Assembly: GCA_965652145.1 (NCBI GenBank)
Contig: CBFGTV010000082.1
Coordinates: forward strand, 1 to 14,941
Direction: 5' to 3'
DNA: 14,941 bases
DNA from: CBFGTV01 sp965652145
Lineage (GTDB): Bacteria > Bacillota > Clostridia > Peptostreptococcales > Natronincolaceae
Each line of letters begins with the position of its first letter. Position 1 is the first letter of the stretch. Both the position numbers and the translations under genes were made by a program. The notes under the pieces are model-generated. The model did no database searches, was not told where the DNA came from, and worked only from the letters and a program-made list of their open reading frames with translations. Below, piece by piece: positions 1 through 7,091 of the stretch.

Positions 1-140
1 GGTATTTTTTCCATAATAAATACTATCTTACCATATATGTAAACTTTTTTAAATGTGTAATGTTATATTTAAATTTAATTTGTTATTATTTAGTTAAAGA
101 ATGAATTTTAGTTTCTCAAATAACCCCAATTGTGGGCTAA

Positions 141-168
141 ACAAAAAACAGGCAGCCAAAGGCTACCT
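141..168 (-). terminator. Rho-independent terminator of the DUF418 gene
   Basis: Read on the minus strand, AGGTAGCC-TTT-GGCTGCCT forms an 8-bp stem with one G-T wobble and a 3-base loop. It is followed at once by GTTTTTTGT. It lies about 30 bases past the stop codon of the DUF418 gene, where its terminator is expected. Confidence 0.8.
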
Positions 169-196
169 GAGTTTAAGTACTTTTTATTATTTAATT

Positions 197-1414
197 TTAA
201 TTGACAGCTCTATGTAATTCTACTGCTTTACCATAGGTGAAGCGCCTCCATAACCATTCCACAGGACCATAATTATAGCGAAGCAACCAAAATTTACTTA
301 ACAATACTTGCACCGAGAAAATCACTACTGTGAAAATCATTCCGACGAAGGGCCCTACTTTTCCAAACAGACCTAGCCCATAATTATAAAATATCAGGGT
401 GGCTACAAGGGATTGAAGCAAATAGTTGGTTAAAGCCATTCTACCCGCATAGGCCAGTGACTTTAACAATTTGTTCAACCAACCCTTCAATAATAATATA
501 ATGATACCAGTTATGTAAAAGAAGCTCATGGTTATACCCGCCAAATAAATAATGATTTCTTTTATTCCCAGGGCAAGGATATTATTCATTCTCATAGGAT
601 TTAGTATGAATATAATAATCAATAGGGTTAAAAAGCCTCCTACTATTAACGTTGTATAAAATACTTTTTTAATTTGCTGCCCATAGAGAAGCAAATTGCT
701 TATAATTCCCTTCTTCCCTACATAAAGGCCCATTAGAAATAAAGGCAAAACCATCAGAACAGAAGCTAGGTTGTTAATGAGCATTGTTGGAGCTTCTGCC
801 ATTAGACGATACTGGAGAATTTCAAGATAACTGCCGCTTTGATAGATATCCATCGATGCCTGTCTTAGATATTCATGTTGAGATTGAAACAACTCTGGTG
901 GTACTTGATTAATGGTCATATATTGAATAGCCAATAAACCACTTAATAGCACGACACTAAATATAATAAAGAAGATTATCCATTTTTTAATTGTGTCTGG
1001 TTTTTTGTTCCAGAAAGCGGTCAGGAACAAGCCTCCTATGGCATAGGTATGAAGTATATCTCCCGACCATACAAAGCAAAGATGAATTATTCCAAGTAAA
1101 AACAAAAATAACAGCCTTCTTCTAAATAGCTTTTTTGCATTTAGCTCCTTTTGAAGGGCTCGATCCATGAAAATATAAAAGCCCAGGCCAAACATAAAGG
1201 AGAAAATGGTATAGAACTTTGCCACACCAAACAATTGAATAAACCATGCGGCTATTTGATCTAATATAGAACTAAATTCAGTAGGTGTATTTACCGGGAA
1301 CAACAGCAAGCCCTTAAAGGATGCCATATTTACCAGTAATACCCCAAAGAGGGCAAAGCCCCTAACGATATCCAATACCTCTATTCGCTCCCTCGGTTGA
1401 ATCGGTTGAATCAT
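197..1414 (-). CDS. DUF418 domain membrane protein (YeiB family)
   Basis: A 405-residue polytopic membrane protein. The N-terminus (RIEVLDIVRGFALFGVLLVN, residues 10-29) is the usual opening of YeiB/DUF418 proteins. The C-terminal DUF418 region carries the conserved AYAGRMALTNYLLQS (320-334) and GPVEWLWRRFTYG (383-395). Hydrophobic stretches at roughly 16-34, 62-84, 101-116, 144-165, 215-232, 253-271, 285-310, 335-346 and 354-374 suggest eight to ten membrane segments. The family is common in Firmicutes; a transport role is often suggested but no substrate is established. Full family length. The ATG at 1414 is preceded by GAGGGGG about nine bases upstream. It is transcribed alone, divergently from the pyrophosphatase gene, and a SigH-like promoter lies upstream. 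Confidence 0.88.
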   Translation of the reverse strand: MIQPIQPRERIEVLDIVRGFALFGVLLVNMASFKGLLLFPVNTPTEFSSILDQIAAWFIQLFGVAKFYTIFSFMFGLGFYIFMDRALQKELNAKKLFRRRLLFLFLLGIIHLCFVWSGDILHTYAIGGLFLTAFWNKKPDTIKKWIIFFIIFSVVLLSGLLAIQYMTINQVPPELFQSQHEYLRQASMDIYQSGSYLEILQYRLMAEAPTMLINNLASVLMVLPLFLMGLYVGKKGIISNLLLYGQQIKKVFYTTLIVGGFLTLLIIIFILNPMRMNNILALGIKEIIIYLAGITMSFFYITGIIILLLKGWLNKLLKSLAYAGRMALTNYLLQSLVATLIFYNYGLGLFGKVGPFVGMIFTVVIFSVQVLLSKFWLLRYNYGPVEWLWRRFTYGKAVELHRAVN

Positions 1415-1452
1415 ACTCTTATTCCCCCTCTTATTTCCAGCTCATAGCATTG

Positions 1453-1480
1453 TATTCTACAAAATTAGTTTTATTCCTGC
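1453..1480 (-). promoter_or_regulatory. Candidate SigH-type promoter for the DUF418 gene
   Basis: On the minus strand GCAGGAATA is separated by 11 bases from GTAGAATAC. This fits the SigH consensus RnAGGAwWW-N11/12-RnnGAATww except at the final base. The start site would fall near 1446, about 30 bases before the ATG at 1414. No convincing SigA -35/-10 pair is visible in the same place. The family consensus is established knowledge; use by SigH here is inferred. Confidence 0.5.
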
Positions 1481-1568
1481 CTTCTTTAAATAATTTCTGT
1501 ATGATTCTTCCATTTAAAATAAATGTAAAATTTATTTTTTCACAATTGCTTTATCTTTATCTGCCTTT

Positions 1569-1577
1569 TGATATAAT
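1569..1577 (+). promoter_or_regulatory. Extended -10 promoter of the pyrophosphatase gene
   Basis: TGATATAAT is an extended -10 element (TGn plus perfect TATAAT). No good -35 sits at 17 bases; TTGCTT at 1546-1551 is 20 bases away. Transcription would begin near 1584, giving a short leader of about 25 bases to the ATG at 1609. The ATG at 1591 would then have almost no leader. Confidence 0.6.
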
Positions 1578-1608
1578 ACATTAGATAAGGATGAAAAGGA
1601 GAATTGTG

Positions 1609-3225
1609 ATGGAAATTTTAATCTTTGGTCATAAAAACCCAGATACTGATTCGGTGGCCTCGGCCATTGCCCTGTCAAATTTAAAAAATAAATTAAATGA
1701 GAACGCTGTTCCCTGCGTGATAGGTAATATAAACAAGGAAACACAATTTGTACTGAATTTTTTTAAGGCCGCCCCACCTAGGCTACTGAAGGATGTTAAG
1801 GCCCAGGTAAGTGACTTAAAGCCCGATAAAGGCCGTGGCATTCCTCCAACCACTTCCATTTTATGGGCCTACCGATTAATGGTCAACGAACAGTTAGAGA
1901 CCCTGGCTATTGTGGATGAGAACAAGAAGCTGCTGGGAATTGTCAGTATGAAGGATATCGCCATGGGTTTGATCAGAGGAGATTATTATCAGCTTGAAAC
2001 CTCCTTTGAAAATTTAATTCATGATTTAAAGGGAACCCTTTTGACTGGCAACAAGGATCAGCTGATTAAAGGGCGACTTTCAATTATGGCCTTTTACTTT
2101 AAATCAATCGAAGGAATTTTAAGCCAAGATGATATTGTCATTGTAGGAGATCGTTATGATGTTATTGAATACGCCATTGAAGCGGGAGTTCAATTAATTA
2201 TTGTGACGGGTGATAAAAAAATTCCGGCGAAGCACCTAAAACATGCAGCGGCCAATCATGTTGCCATTCTTTCTGTACCTGATGATACCTACTACACTTC
2301 AAAAATAATTAATCAATGTAATTATGTCTCCACTATAATGAGAACCCAGGAAATTATTAAATTTAACCCTGAAGATTATTTAGATGAGGTTAAGGACGCC
2401 ATGGGGAATACCCATTTCAGAAATTATCCTGTGGTGGATGATGATAATACCTTCATCGGCTTTATTAACCGAAAGCATATTATGAACAGCGGTAAGAAGC
2501 AGGTTATTCTTGTAGACCATAATGAGTATGCCCAAAGTGTAGAAGGCTTAAGGGAAGCGGAAATCCTGGAAATCGTTGATCACCATAAGCTTGGGGATAT
2601 TTCAACTTCTATTCCAATTTACTTTAGAAATAACCCTGTGGGTAGTACCTGTACCATTATCCACCAGCTTTATCAGGAGCATCGGATTAAAATTGATTAC
2701 ACCACAGCAGGCCTATTAATGGCGGGGATTTTATCAGACACACTTAATTTTAAGTCTCCCACCACCACTTTCCAGGATAAAAACGCTGTAAAGGAATTAA
2801 ATGACATTTTGGATTTAGATTTAGAGGCCTTTTCAATGGACATGTTTAAAGCTGGAACCTCTTTAGAGGGCCAGGAAATAGAAGAAATTTTCCATAAGGA
2901 TTTCAAGGAATTTGTTTTAGAGGGTTATCGGGTTGGCATCAGTCAAGTATTTACGCTGGATATTGATGACATATTCAACCGTCAGGATGATTTCACCAAT
3001 TACCTTCACAGAATACATCGAAACCTGAATCATGGCCTAACGTTGTTGTTAATTACTGATATATTAAAGGAAGGGTCCTACCTTCTTTATGAAACCAATA
3101 ACCCCGCCATCATTTCCCAGTCCTTCCATGTGGAGCCCCGCCAGGGTGTCTTTTTAAAGGGAATTGTTTCAAGAAAAAAACAGGTGGTACCCAAAATTCT
3201 TCAGGGAATCAATATGCTTAAATAG
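1609..3225 (+). CDS. ppaC: Manganese-dependent inorganic pyrophosphatase with CBS-DRTGG regulatory insert
   Basis: Cytoplasmic family II (DHH) pyrophosphatase, PPi to 2 Pi, 538 residues. The N-terminus GHKNPDTDS supplies metal ligands H8, D12 and D14. An insert of about 230 residues with two CBS motifs around a DRTGG domain occupies roughly residues 65-300. The DHH domain then resumes with the VDHN and VDHH motifs and the SDT motif. The C-terminal DHHA2 domain ends in SRKKQVVP, the substrate-binding signature. In this family CBS domains bind AMP/ADP (inhibitory) or ATP, and forms that also have DRTGG bind diadenosine polyphosphates. ATG 1609 is preferred to the in-frame ATG at 1591 because AAAAGGAG (1594-1601) lies 7 bases before 1609, so the upstream ATG overlaps the ribosome site. 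Single-gene unit. Confidence 0.93.
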   Translation: MEILIFGHKNPDTDSVASAIALSNLKNKLNENAVPCVIGNINKETQFVLNFFKAAPPRLLKDVKAQVSDLKPDKGRGIPPTTSILWAYRLMVNEQLETLAIVDENKKLLGIVSMKDIAMGLIRGDYYQLETSFENLIHDLKGTLLTGNKDQLIKGRLSIMAFYFKSIEGILSQDDIVIVGDRYDVIEYAIEAGVQLIIVTGDKKIPAKHLKHAAANHVAILSVPDDTYYTSKIINQCNYVSTIMRTQEIIKFNPEDYLDEVKDAMGNTHFRNYPVVDDDNTFIGFINRKHIMNSGKKQVILVDHNEYAQSVEGLREAEILEIVDHHKLGDISTSIPIYFRNNPVGSTCTIIHQLYQEHRIKIDYTTAGLLMAGILSDTLNFKSPTTTFQDKNAVKELNDILDLDLEAFSMDMFKAGTSLEGQEIEEIFHKDFKEFVLEGYRVGISQVFTLDIDDIFNRQDDFTNYLHRIHRNLNHGLTLLLITDILKEGSYLLYETNNPAIISQSFHVEPRQGVFLKGIVSRKKQVVPKILQGINMLK

Positions 3226-3230
3226 TATAA

Positions 3231-3256
3231 TCCAGCATCATGAAGATGCTGGATTT
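3231..3256. terminator. Hairpin between converging pyrophosphatase gene and leuS stub
   Basis: TCCAGCATC (3231-3239) and GATGCTGGA (3245-3253) form a perfect 9-bp stem with a 5-base loop, 6 bases after the ppaC stop. An outer perfect inverted pair, AATAGTATA (3221-3229) and TATACTATT (3260-3268), can extend it into a long cruciform. The T-rich tail is poor (TTTATG), so efficient termination is uncertain. The symmetry lets it serve both strands. Confidence 0.55.
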
Positions 3257-3412
3257 ATGTATACTATTCTGAGTCGCCTATCTGGTTTTGGCCCCAGAAC
3301 ACCCCCTCTGAGTGAACTAAAAGGCCGCATAAAAAATCTTGAAGCAGTATTACGGTATCAACAGCAAATCAGCTTAAAAAGTGATTTGGTATAGAACGGG
3401 CCAAGACGCAAC
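3257..3412. other. Unrecognised segment at the leuS breakpoint
   Basis: About 155 bases lie between the ppaC hairpin and the last recognisable leuS codon. On the plus strand it is open from ATG 3257 to TAG 3394 (45 codons, MYTILSRLSGFGPRTPP then a charged stretch SELKGRIKNLEAVLRYQQQ). There is no clear ribosome site before that ATG, and the 3' end overlaps the leuS stub. The charged, helix-prone peptide is not one I can assign. It may be a remnant of an inserted or rearranged element or simply non-coding filler. Confidence 0.3.
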
Positions 3413-3962
3413 AAACGGCTCCACCACAACGCTCACATAAGCCCTCTACCACCTCTTCATTGGCCAGCCCCACCTTACAGCTGGTGCACCAATTAATTGG
3501 CATTTCTGCCTTATAGGCTAAGCCTGCTTCAAATAGCTTGATAAATATCCATTGGGTCCATCGATAATACGCTGGGTCAGTTGTATTAATTTCTCGAGTC
3601 CAATCAAAGGAGAAGCCAAGGTCCTTAAGCTGTTTCTTAAATCTTGCTATGTTATTTTCAGTAACCCGTTTCGGGTGAATCTGGTGTCTAATGGCATAAT
3701 TTTCCGTTGGTAAGCCAAAGGCATCCCAGCCCATGCCATAGAGTACATTGTACCCCTCTAAGCGTCTTTTTCTTGCAACAATATCAAGGGCTGTGTAGGA
3801 CCCTGGATGCCCTACATGGAGCCCCTCTCCCGATGGGTAGGGAAATTCCACCAGGGCATAATATTTGGGCTTATCGATATCCTCCTTTACCACAAAGGTT
3901 TGATGCTGATCCCAAAAATGCTGCCATCTTTTTTCTATTTCTTTAGGTTCGTATTGTTTCAA
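3369..3962 (-). pseudogene. leuS: Truncated leucyl-tRNA synthetase (N-terminal ~183 residues)
   Basis: Starts at TTG 3962, preceded by AAGGAGG 7 bases upstream. It encodes a normal LeuRS N-terminus: FPYPSGEGLHVGHPGSY contains the HIGH-type ATP-binding motif (HVGH, residues 49-52), GWDAFGLPTENYA follows, and the zinc module has CxxC pairs at C159/C162 and C176/C179. Family similarity stops at about V183 (base 3414). A 14-residue unrelated tail (CCVLARSIPNHFLS) follows, then TGA. Full LeuRS is about 800 residues. The editing domain, the KMSKS loop and the anticodon-binding domain are missing, and no remnant of them is visible between here and ppaC. The stub therefore cannot charge tRNA-Leu, and an intact leuS must exist elsewhere. 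Its leader, promoter and ribosome site look intact, so it may still be expressed. Confidence 0.9.
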
Positions 3963-3995
3963 AGTCAGCCCTCCTTATTATTAAAGTTCACAATT

Positions 3996-4271
3996 AAAAA
4001 ACCCTCCATCTCTGTTTAGAGACGAAGGGTCGCGGTACCATTCTAATTAATCGCCATCATAAAAATATATGAGGAGATTCACTTCAATAGATAACGGTCT
4101 ATGCCGACAAAGGCTACTATTCCTTCACCCTTGTGATTCAGGGACCAGTTCAAGGATTTTTGATACTGCCTTACACCAACCGACAGCTCTCTTTAATCAA
4201 TAAATCATCTACTACTTCCCGTCATGATCGTTTTTCGTATTCGCCATGCTTTTTTTATGGCCATTTTACTT
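3996..4271 (-). promoter_or_regulatory. T-box riboswitch leader, leucine type (specifier CUG)
   Basis: Minus-strand leader with all T-box landmarks in order: the GGGAAGTAGTAGATGA start of stem I, AGAGAGCTG, the apical GGTGTAAGGCAG, then GAACUGGUCCCUGAA, where the expected specifier position reads CUG, a leucine codon (bases 4146-4148). The T-box proper AATGGTACCGCG is at 4031-4042. The terminator is ACCCTTCGTCTCT / AGAGATGGAGGGT followed by TTTTTT (3996-4030). Uncharged tRNA-Leu should pair with UGGU and favour the antiterminator, permitting transcription of the leuS stub. The leader appears undamaged although its target gene is truncated. Confidence 0.95.
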
Positions 4272-4277
4272 TCGTAA

Positions 4278-4306
4278 ATTATAGCAAATAAGCCTATAAA
4301 TGGCAA
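4278..4306 (-). promoter_or_regulatory. SigA promoter of the T-box/leuS unit
   Basis: TTGCCA, 17-base spacer, TATAAT on the minus strand; start site near 4271. The -35 lies only three bases beyond the metA stop codon. No metA terminator intervenes, so metA read-through could also enter the T-box leader. Confidence 0.8.
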
Positions 4307-4309
4307 CCA

Positions 4310-5227
4310 TTATTTTATCTCGATAATATTATAGGGTGTCTCTTGATACACATAATAATTCAGCCAATTACTGAAAAGCAGATTGGCATGGCTGCGCCAA
4401 CTGACCAGGGGCACTTGACCAGGATCATCCTTCGGAAAATAGTGCCGGGGTATTTCAATCGCCATGCCCCTTTGAAGGTCACGCTCATACTCATTTTTTA
4501 ACGTTAAGGCACTATATTCAGAATGGCCTGTAATAAAAATTTGCCTGCCCTTATGGGCAGAAACAATATAAACACCAGCTTCCTCGGAATCAGACAATAG
4601 CTTAAGCTCCTTAATCTTCCGTATATCTTCCTCCCTTGTTTCGGTATAACGTGAATGGGGAGCATCAAACAGATCATCAAAGCCTTGAAAGAGCTTATTG
4701 TCCTTCTCGTGAACCCGATGGGAAAAAACACCGAACATCTTCTTTTTCAATGGATATTTAGGAATACCGTAATGATGGTACAGAGCTGCCTGGGCGCCCC
4801 AGCATATATGGAGGGTTGAAAAAACATGAGACAAGCTCCAGTCCATAATTTCACACAGTTCCTTCCAGTAGTTTACCTCTTCAAAGGCAAGCTGCTCTAC
4901 TGGGGCGCCTGTAATAATCATTCCATCAAACTTCTCCCTTTGAATATCCTCAAAGGTGTTATAGAATTTAAACAGATGCTCCTCTGATGTATTTTTGCAA
5001 CGATGACTGCCGGGATTGAGCAGGGTAATGTCCACCTGAAGGGGAGAATTACTTAATAGGCGAAGTAATTGAATTTCTGTTTCAATTTTGGTTGGCATTA
5101 AATTTAAGATAACAATCTTAAGGGGTCGTATATCCTGGGTGAGGGCACGCTTTTGAGTCATGATAAAAATATTTTCCTTTGACAGGACTTCTACTGCCGG
5201 TAAGTCATCGGGTATCTTGATGGGCAA
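4310..5227 (-). CDS. metA: Homoserine O-acetyltransferase (MetA family)
   Basis: Acylates homoserine at the first committed step of methionine synthesis; cytoplasmic. It has 305 residues, the usual MetA length. The catalytic triad is visible at standard positions: C142 in LHICWGAQ, H235 and E237 in ITGHSEY. Residue 111 is glutamate (GAPVEQL). From published work on MetA, E111 favours acetyl-CoA, while glycine there favours succinyl-CoA, so acetyl transfer is predicted despite the frequent 'succinyltransferase' label. TTG start at 5227 with AGGAGG 7 bases upstream (5235-5240). It is preceded by a SAM-I riboswitch and a consensus promoter, so it is expressed when S-adenosylmethionine is low. 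The T-box/leuS promoter follows it immediately. Confidence 0.95.
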   Translation of the reverse strand: MPIKIPDDLPAVEVLSKENIFIMTQKRALTQDIRPLKIVILNLMPTKIETEIQLLRLLSNSPLQVDITLLNPGSHRCKNTSEEHLFKFYNTFEDIQREKFDGMIITGAPVEQLAFEEVNYWKELCEIMDWSLSHVFSTLHICWGAQAALYHHYGIPKYPLKKKMFGVFSHRVHEKDNKLFQGFDDLFDAPHSRYTETREEDIRKIKELKLLSDSEEAGVYIVSAHKGRQIFITGHSEYSALTLKNEYERDLQRGMAIEIPRHYFPKDDPGQVPLVSWRSHANLLFSNWLNYYVYQETPYNIIEIK

Positions 5228-5257
5228 CTTAATTCCTCCTAATCTAATTAATCTATT

Positions 5258-5412
5258 AAAAAAGCCCCTTCTGCGACAGAAGAGGCTTCAAAAACATAAT
5301 GACTCATCTATCTTTCAGCCATGCCCTGGGCATGCTGCAGGATTTAGCACCTCGCCGAAGCAGGTTGCCGGGTTTCATAGGGCCAGTCCCTCCACCACTC
5401 TCAATAGAATGT
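5258..5412 (-). promoter_or_regulatory. SAM-I (S-box) riboswitch upstream of metA
   Basis: On the minus strand the aptamer (about 5307-5409) shows the S-box core: GAGAGTGGTGGAGGGACTGG, CCCTATGAAACCCGGCAACC, GGTGCTAAATCCTGCAG and GAAAGATAGATGAG. P1 forms from TCTATT and GATAGA. The expression platform is AAGCCTCTTCTG-TCG-CAGAAGGGGCTT followed by TTTTT (5258-5288), a strong terminator about 20 bases before the metA ribosome site. SAM binding should stabilise P1 and allow termination. Confidence 0.97.
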
Positions 5413-5427
5413 TATGAAATTAGAGTT

Positions 5428-5456
5428 ATTATATTTTAAATTTAACTGTATGTCAA
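5428..5456 (-). promoter_or_regulatory. Consensus SigA promoter of the SAM riboswitch/metA unit
   Basis: TTGACA, 17-base spacer, TATAAT on the minus strand: both hexamers and the spacing are perfect. The start site is near 5421, just before the aptamer. This suits a riboswitch gene with strong constitutive initiation and control by termination. The 113 bases from here to the atoA stop hold no clear terminator for the atoDA operon. Confidence 0.9.
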
Positions 5457-5569
5457 GAATCTTATATTGATACCGAGGCCAATCATCGGGTCTGATATAT
5501 CATTAAAGTAAAGATCCATAATATGTAACAACAAGATTAGCCCATTGATTGGTATTTTTTACTCATCCA

Positions 5570-6223
5570 CTATACTTTCATCTGGGTCAGAGCATCTGAA
5601 ACGATTAACTCTGCTTCTGTAGCTGCCATCACTGCCTCCACCGTTAGCCCCGGTGCAATTTCCTTCAACAGCAGCCCCTGCTCAGTAACCTCCATTACCC
5701 CCATTTCTGTTACGATCAAATCTACCTGTCCTTGGGCTGTGAGGGGAAGGGTACATTGTTTTAGTATTTTGGGCTTTCCCTTAGCCGTATGCTCCATGGC
5801 TACAATGACCCGCTTGGCTCCCACCACCAGGTCCATGGCACCACCCATGCCTGGCACCATTTTTCCAGGAATCATCCAATTGGCCAAATTTCCCTTTTCA
5901 TCCACCTGCAGGGCCCCCAGGACAGTAACATCCACATGGCCTCCCCGAATAATGGTAAAGGACATGGCACTATCAAAAAAGGCGGCTCCCTTTTTAACTG
6001 TGACATGGGTCCCACCTGCATTAACCAAATCAGGGTCTTCCATGCCTGGTGCAGCACTGGGCCCCATTCCCACAAAACCATTTTCTGACTGAAGGATAAT
6101 ATCAATTTCAGCAGGAATGTAATTCGCCACCATGGTGGGCACACCAATTCCTAAATTCACCACGTCACCGTTCTTTAATTCTTTTGCCACTCTTTTTGCT
6201 ATTAACTCTCGGCTATCCATCAT
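5570..6223 (-). CDS. atoA: Acetoacetate/butyrate CoA-transferase subunit beta
   Basis: The 217-residue beta subunit of a family I CoA-transferase, which moves CoA between acyl-CoA (acetyl- or butyryl-CoA) and acetoacetate in the cytoplasm. The catalytic glutamate that forms the glutamyl-CoA intermediate is E47 in LQSENGFVGMG. The conserved GKMVPGMGGAMDLVVGAKR follows in the middle. It works as a complex with the alpha subunit encoded directly upstream; the atoD stop and this ATG overlap by one base (TAATG), showing translational coupling. A second ATG at 6220 is 7 bases from the GGGAGGG ribosome site, against 4 for the first. The spacing seen in neighbouring genes makes 6220 the likelier start, shortening the protein by one residue. 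The exact acyl substrate cannot be read from sequence (also called CtfB or ScoB). Confidence 0.93.
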   Translation of the reverse strand: MMDSRELIAKRVAKELKNGDVVNLGIGVPTMVANYIPAEIDIILQSENGFVGMGPSAAPGMEDPDLVNAGGTHVTVKKGAAFFDSAMSFTIIRGGHVDVTVLGALQVDEKGNLANWMIPGKMVPGMGGAMDLVVGAKRVIVAMEHTAKGKPKILKQCTLPLTAQGQVDLIVTEMGVMEVTEQGLLLKEIAPGLTVEAVMAATEAELIVSDALTQMKV

Positions 6224-6876
6224 TAATCCCTCCCTTTTACTACCATATCTACAAATATTCCAGGAGTCATGACGTCATTGGGCTTAATTTCTTCCACCTC
6301 TACGATTTCCTCTGCCTCAACAATGACTAAATCTGCCGCAGTAGCCATTATGGGGTTGAAATTTCTTGTAGATTGATTATAGTAAATATTACCAGACCTA
6401 TCTACTCTACTGCCTTTAATGAGGGCTATATCAGCCCGAAGGGGAAGCTCTAGCAAATAGGTTTTTCCTTCCACTGTGATCTTCTCTTTACCCGTTTCAA
6501 CATCCGTTCCAATTCCTGTAGGGGTTAAAATTCCTCCCAGCCCTGCTCCCCCTGCCCTAATTTGCTCTGCCAGGGTTCCCTGGGGAACCAGCGTAACATC
6601 CAGTTTCCCCTCATGCATTTGCTTTCCGGTCTCAGGATTGGTTCCAATGTGGGATGCAATGACTTTTTTGACTCTATGATGGGCCACCAGCTTTCCAACC
6701 CCCTTGTCTGCAAAGGCGGTATCGTTTACAATAATCGTAAAATCCTTTTTTCCCGTCGCCAAAATTTCATCAATCATTTCTTCTGGTGTTCCATTTGCCA
6801 GGAAGCCCCCAATCATTAAAACCATTCCATCCTTAATTTTATTAACGGCCTCTTCTTTACTGATAACTTTGCTCAA
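6223..6876 (-). CDS. atoD: Acetoacetate/butyrate CoA-transferase subunit alpha
   Basis: The 217-residue alpha subunit of the same enzyme. It shows the glycine-rich start IGGFLANGTPEEMIDEI (22-38), the NDTAFADKGVGKLV segment, SHIGTNPETGKQM, the AGGAGLGGILTPTGIGTD region that helps bind CoA, and the terminal VEEIKPNDVMTPGIFVD typical of AtoD/CtfA. TTG start at 6876 with a GGGAGG ribosome site 8 bases upstream. First gene of a two-gene operon, driven by a sigma-54 promoter at 6944-6960 and presumably activated by the regulator encoded upstream at 7170-8537. No thiolase, dehydrogenase or transporter is linked, so the pathway (acetoacetate or butyrate use, or acid reassimilation) is inferred from the family only. 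Confidence 0.93.
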   Translation of the reverse strand: MSKVISKEEAVNKIKDGMVLMIGGFLANGTPEEMIDEILATGKKDFTIIVNDTAFADKGVGKLVAHHRVKKVIASHIGTNPETGKQMHEGKLDVTLVPQGTLAEQIRAGGAGLGGILTPTGIGTDVETGKEKITVEGKTYLLELPLRADIALIKGSRVDRSGNIYYNQSTRNFNPIMATAADLVIVEAEEIVEVEEIKPNDVMTPGIFVDMVVKGRD

Positions 6877-6908
6877 CTTCTGCTCCTCCCTTCAATATTT
6901 GTTAAACC

Positions 6909-6926
6909 ATTTACATTCATGTAAAT
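6909..6926. promoter_or_regulatory. Perfect 18-bp dyad in the atoD leader
   Basis: ATTTACAT-TC-ATGTAAAT is a perfect 8+2+8 inverted repeat. It lies between the predicted sigma-54 start site (about 6934) and the atoD ribosome site. Its position from about +8 to +25 suits a repressor operator. The 2-base loop makes an RNA hairpin unlikely. It does not match the Rex, CodY or Fur consensus I know. Confidence 0.5.
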
Positions 6927-6943
6927 CACACTGCTATATATTA

Positions 6944-6960
6944 TTGCAAATATGGTGCCA
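6944..6960 (-). promoter_or_regulatory. Sigma-54 (-24/-12) promoter of atoDA
   Basis: Minus strand TGGCACCATATTTGCAA: the GG and GC dinucleotides are exactly 10 bases apart, and both hexamers match the RpoN consensus TGGCAC-N5-TTGCW. The predicted start is near 6934, about 58 bases before the TTG of atoD. No comparable SigA promoter is seen. It agrees with the sigma-54 activator gene located upstream. Confidence 0.93.
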
Positions 6961-7091
6961 TCATTACTCTATTTAATGAACCATATCCTTTCCTCCGGCT
7001 TCTGTCTTCATAATATTGAAACATAGCTTAATCCTTAGGCAATCATCTATATCATAAAAAAGCCCTATAATAGAAGTTAAAATGCAATACT

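Noticed and set aside
1..140. Possible gene or element at the left edge
   Set aside because: Very AT-rich, no open frame with start signals and no strong repeat; nothing can be supported.
1591..1608. ATG 1591 as the start of ppaC
   Set aside because: The ribosome site AAAAGGAG lies downstream of it and fits ATG 1609, where the family's N-terminus begins.
3369..3962. A functional short LeuRS-like paralogue rather than a truncated gene
   Set aside because: Identity to LeuRS is full and ends abruptly mid-domain with an unrelated 14-residue tail, and the T-box leader is typical of full synthetase genes; truncation is simpler, though expression cannot be excluded.
3707..4019. Plus-strand frames opposite leuS and its T-box
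   Set aside because: Antisense shadows of a well-recognised LeuRS N-terminus and riboswitch; no matching family or start signals.
5160..5417. Plus-strand open frame of 85 codons opposite metA start
   Set aside because: It covers the SAM-I riboswitch and the metA start on the opposite strand; no ribosome site and no recognisable protein.
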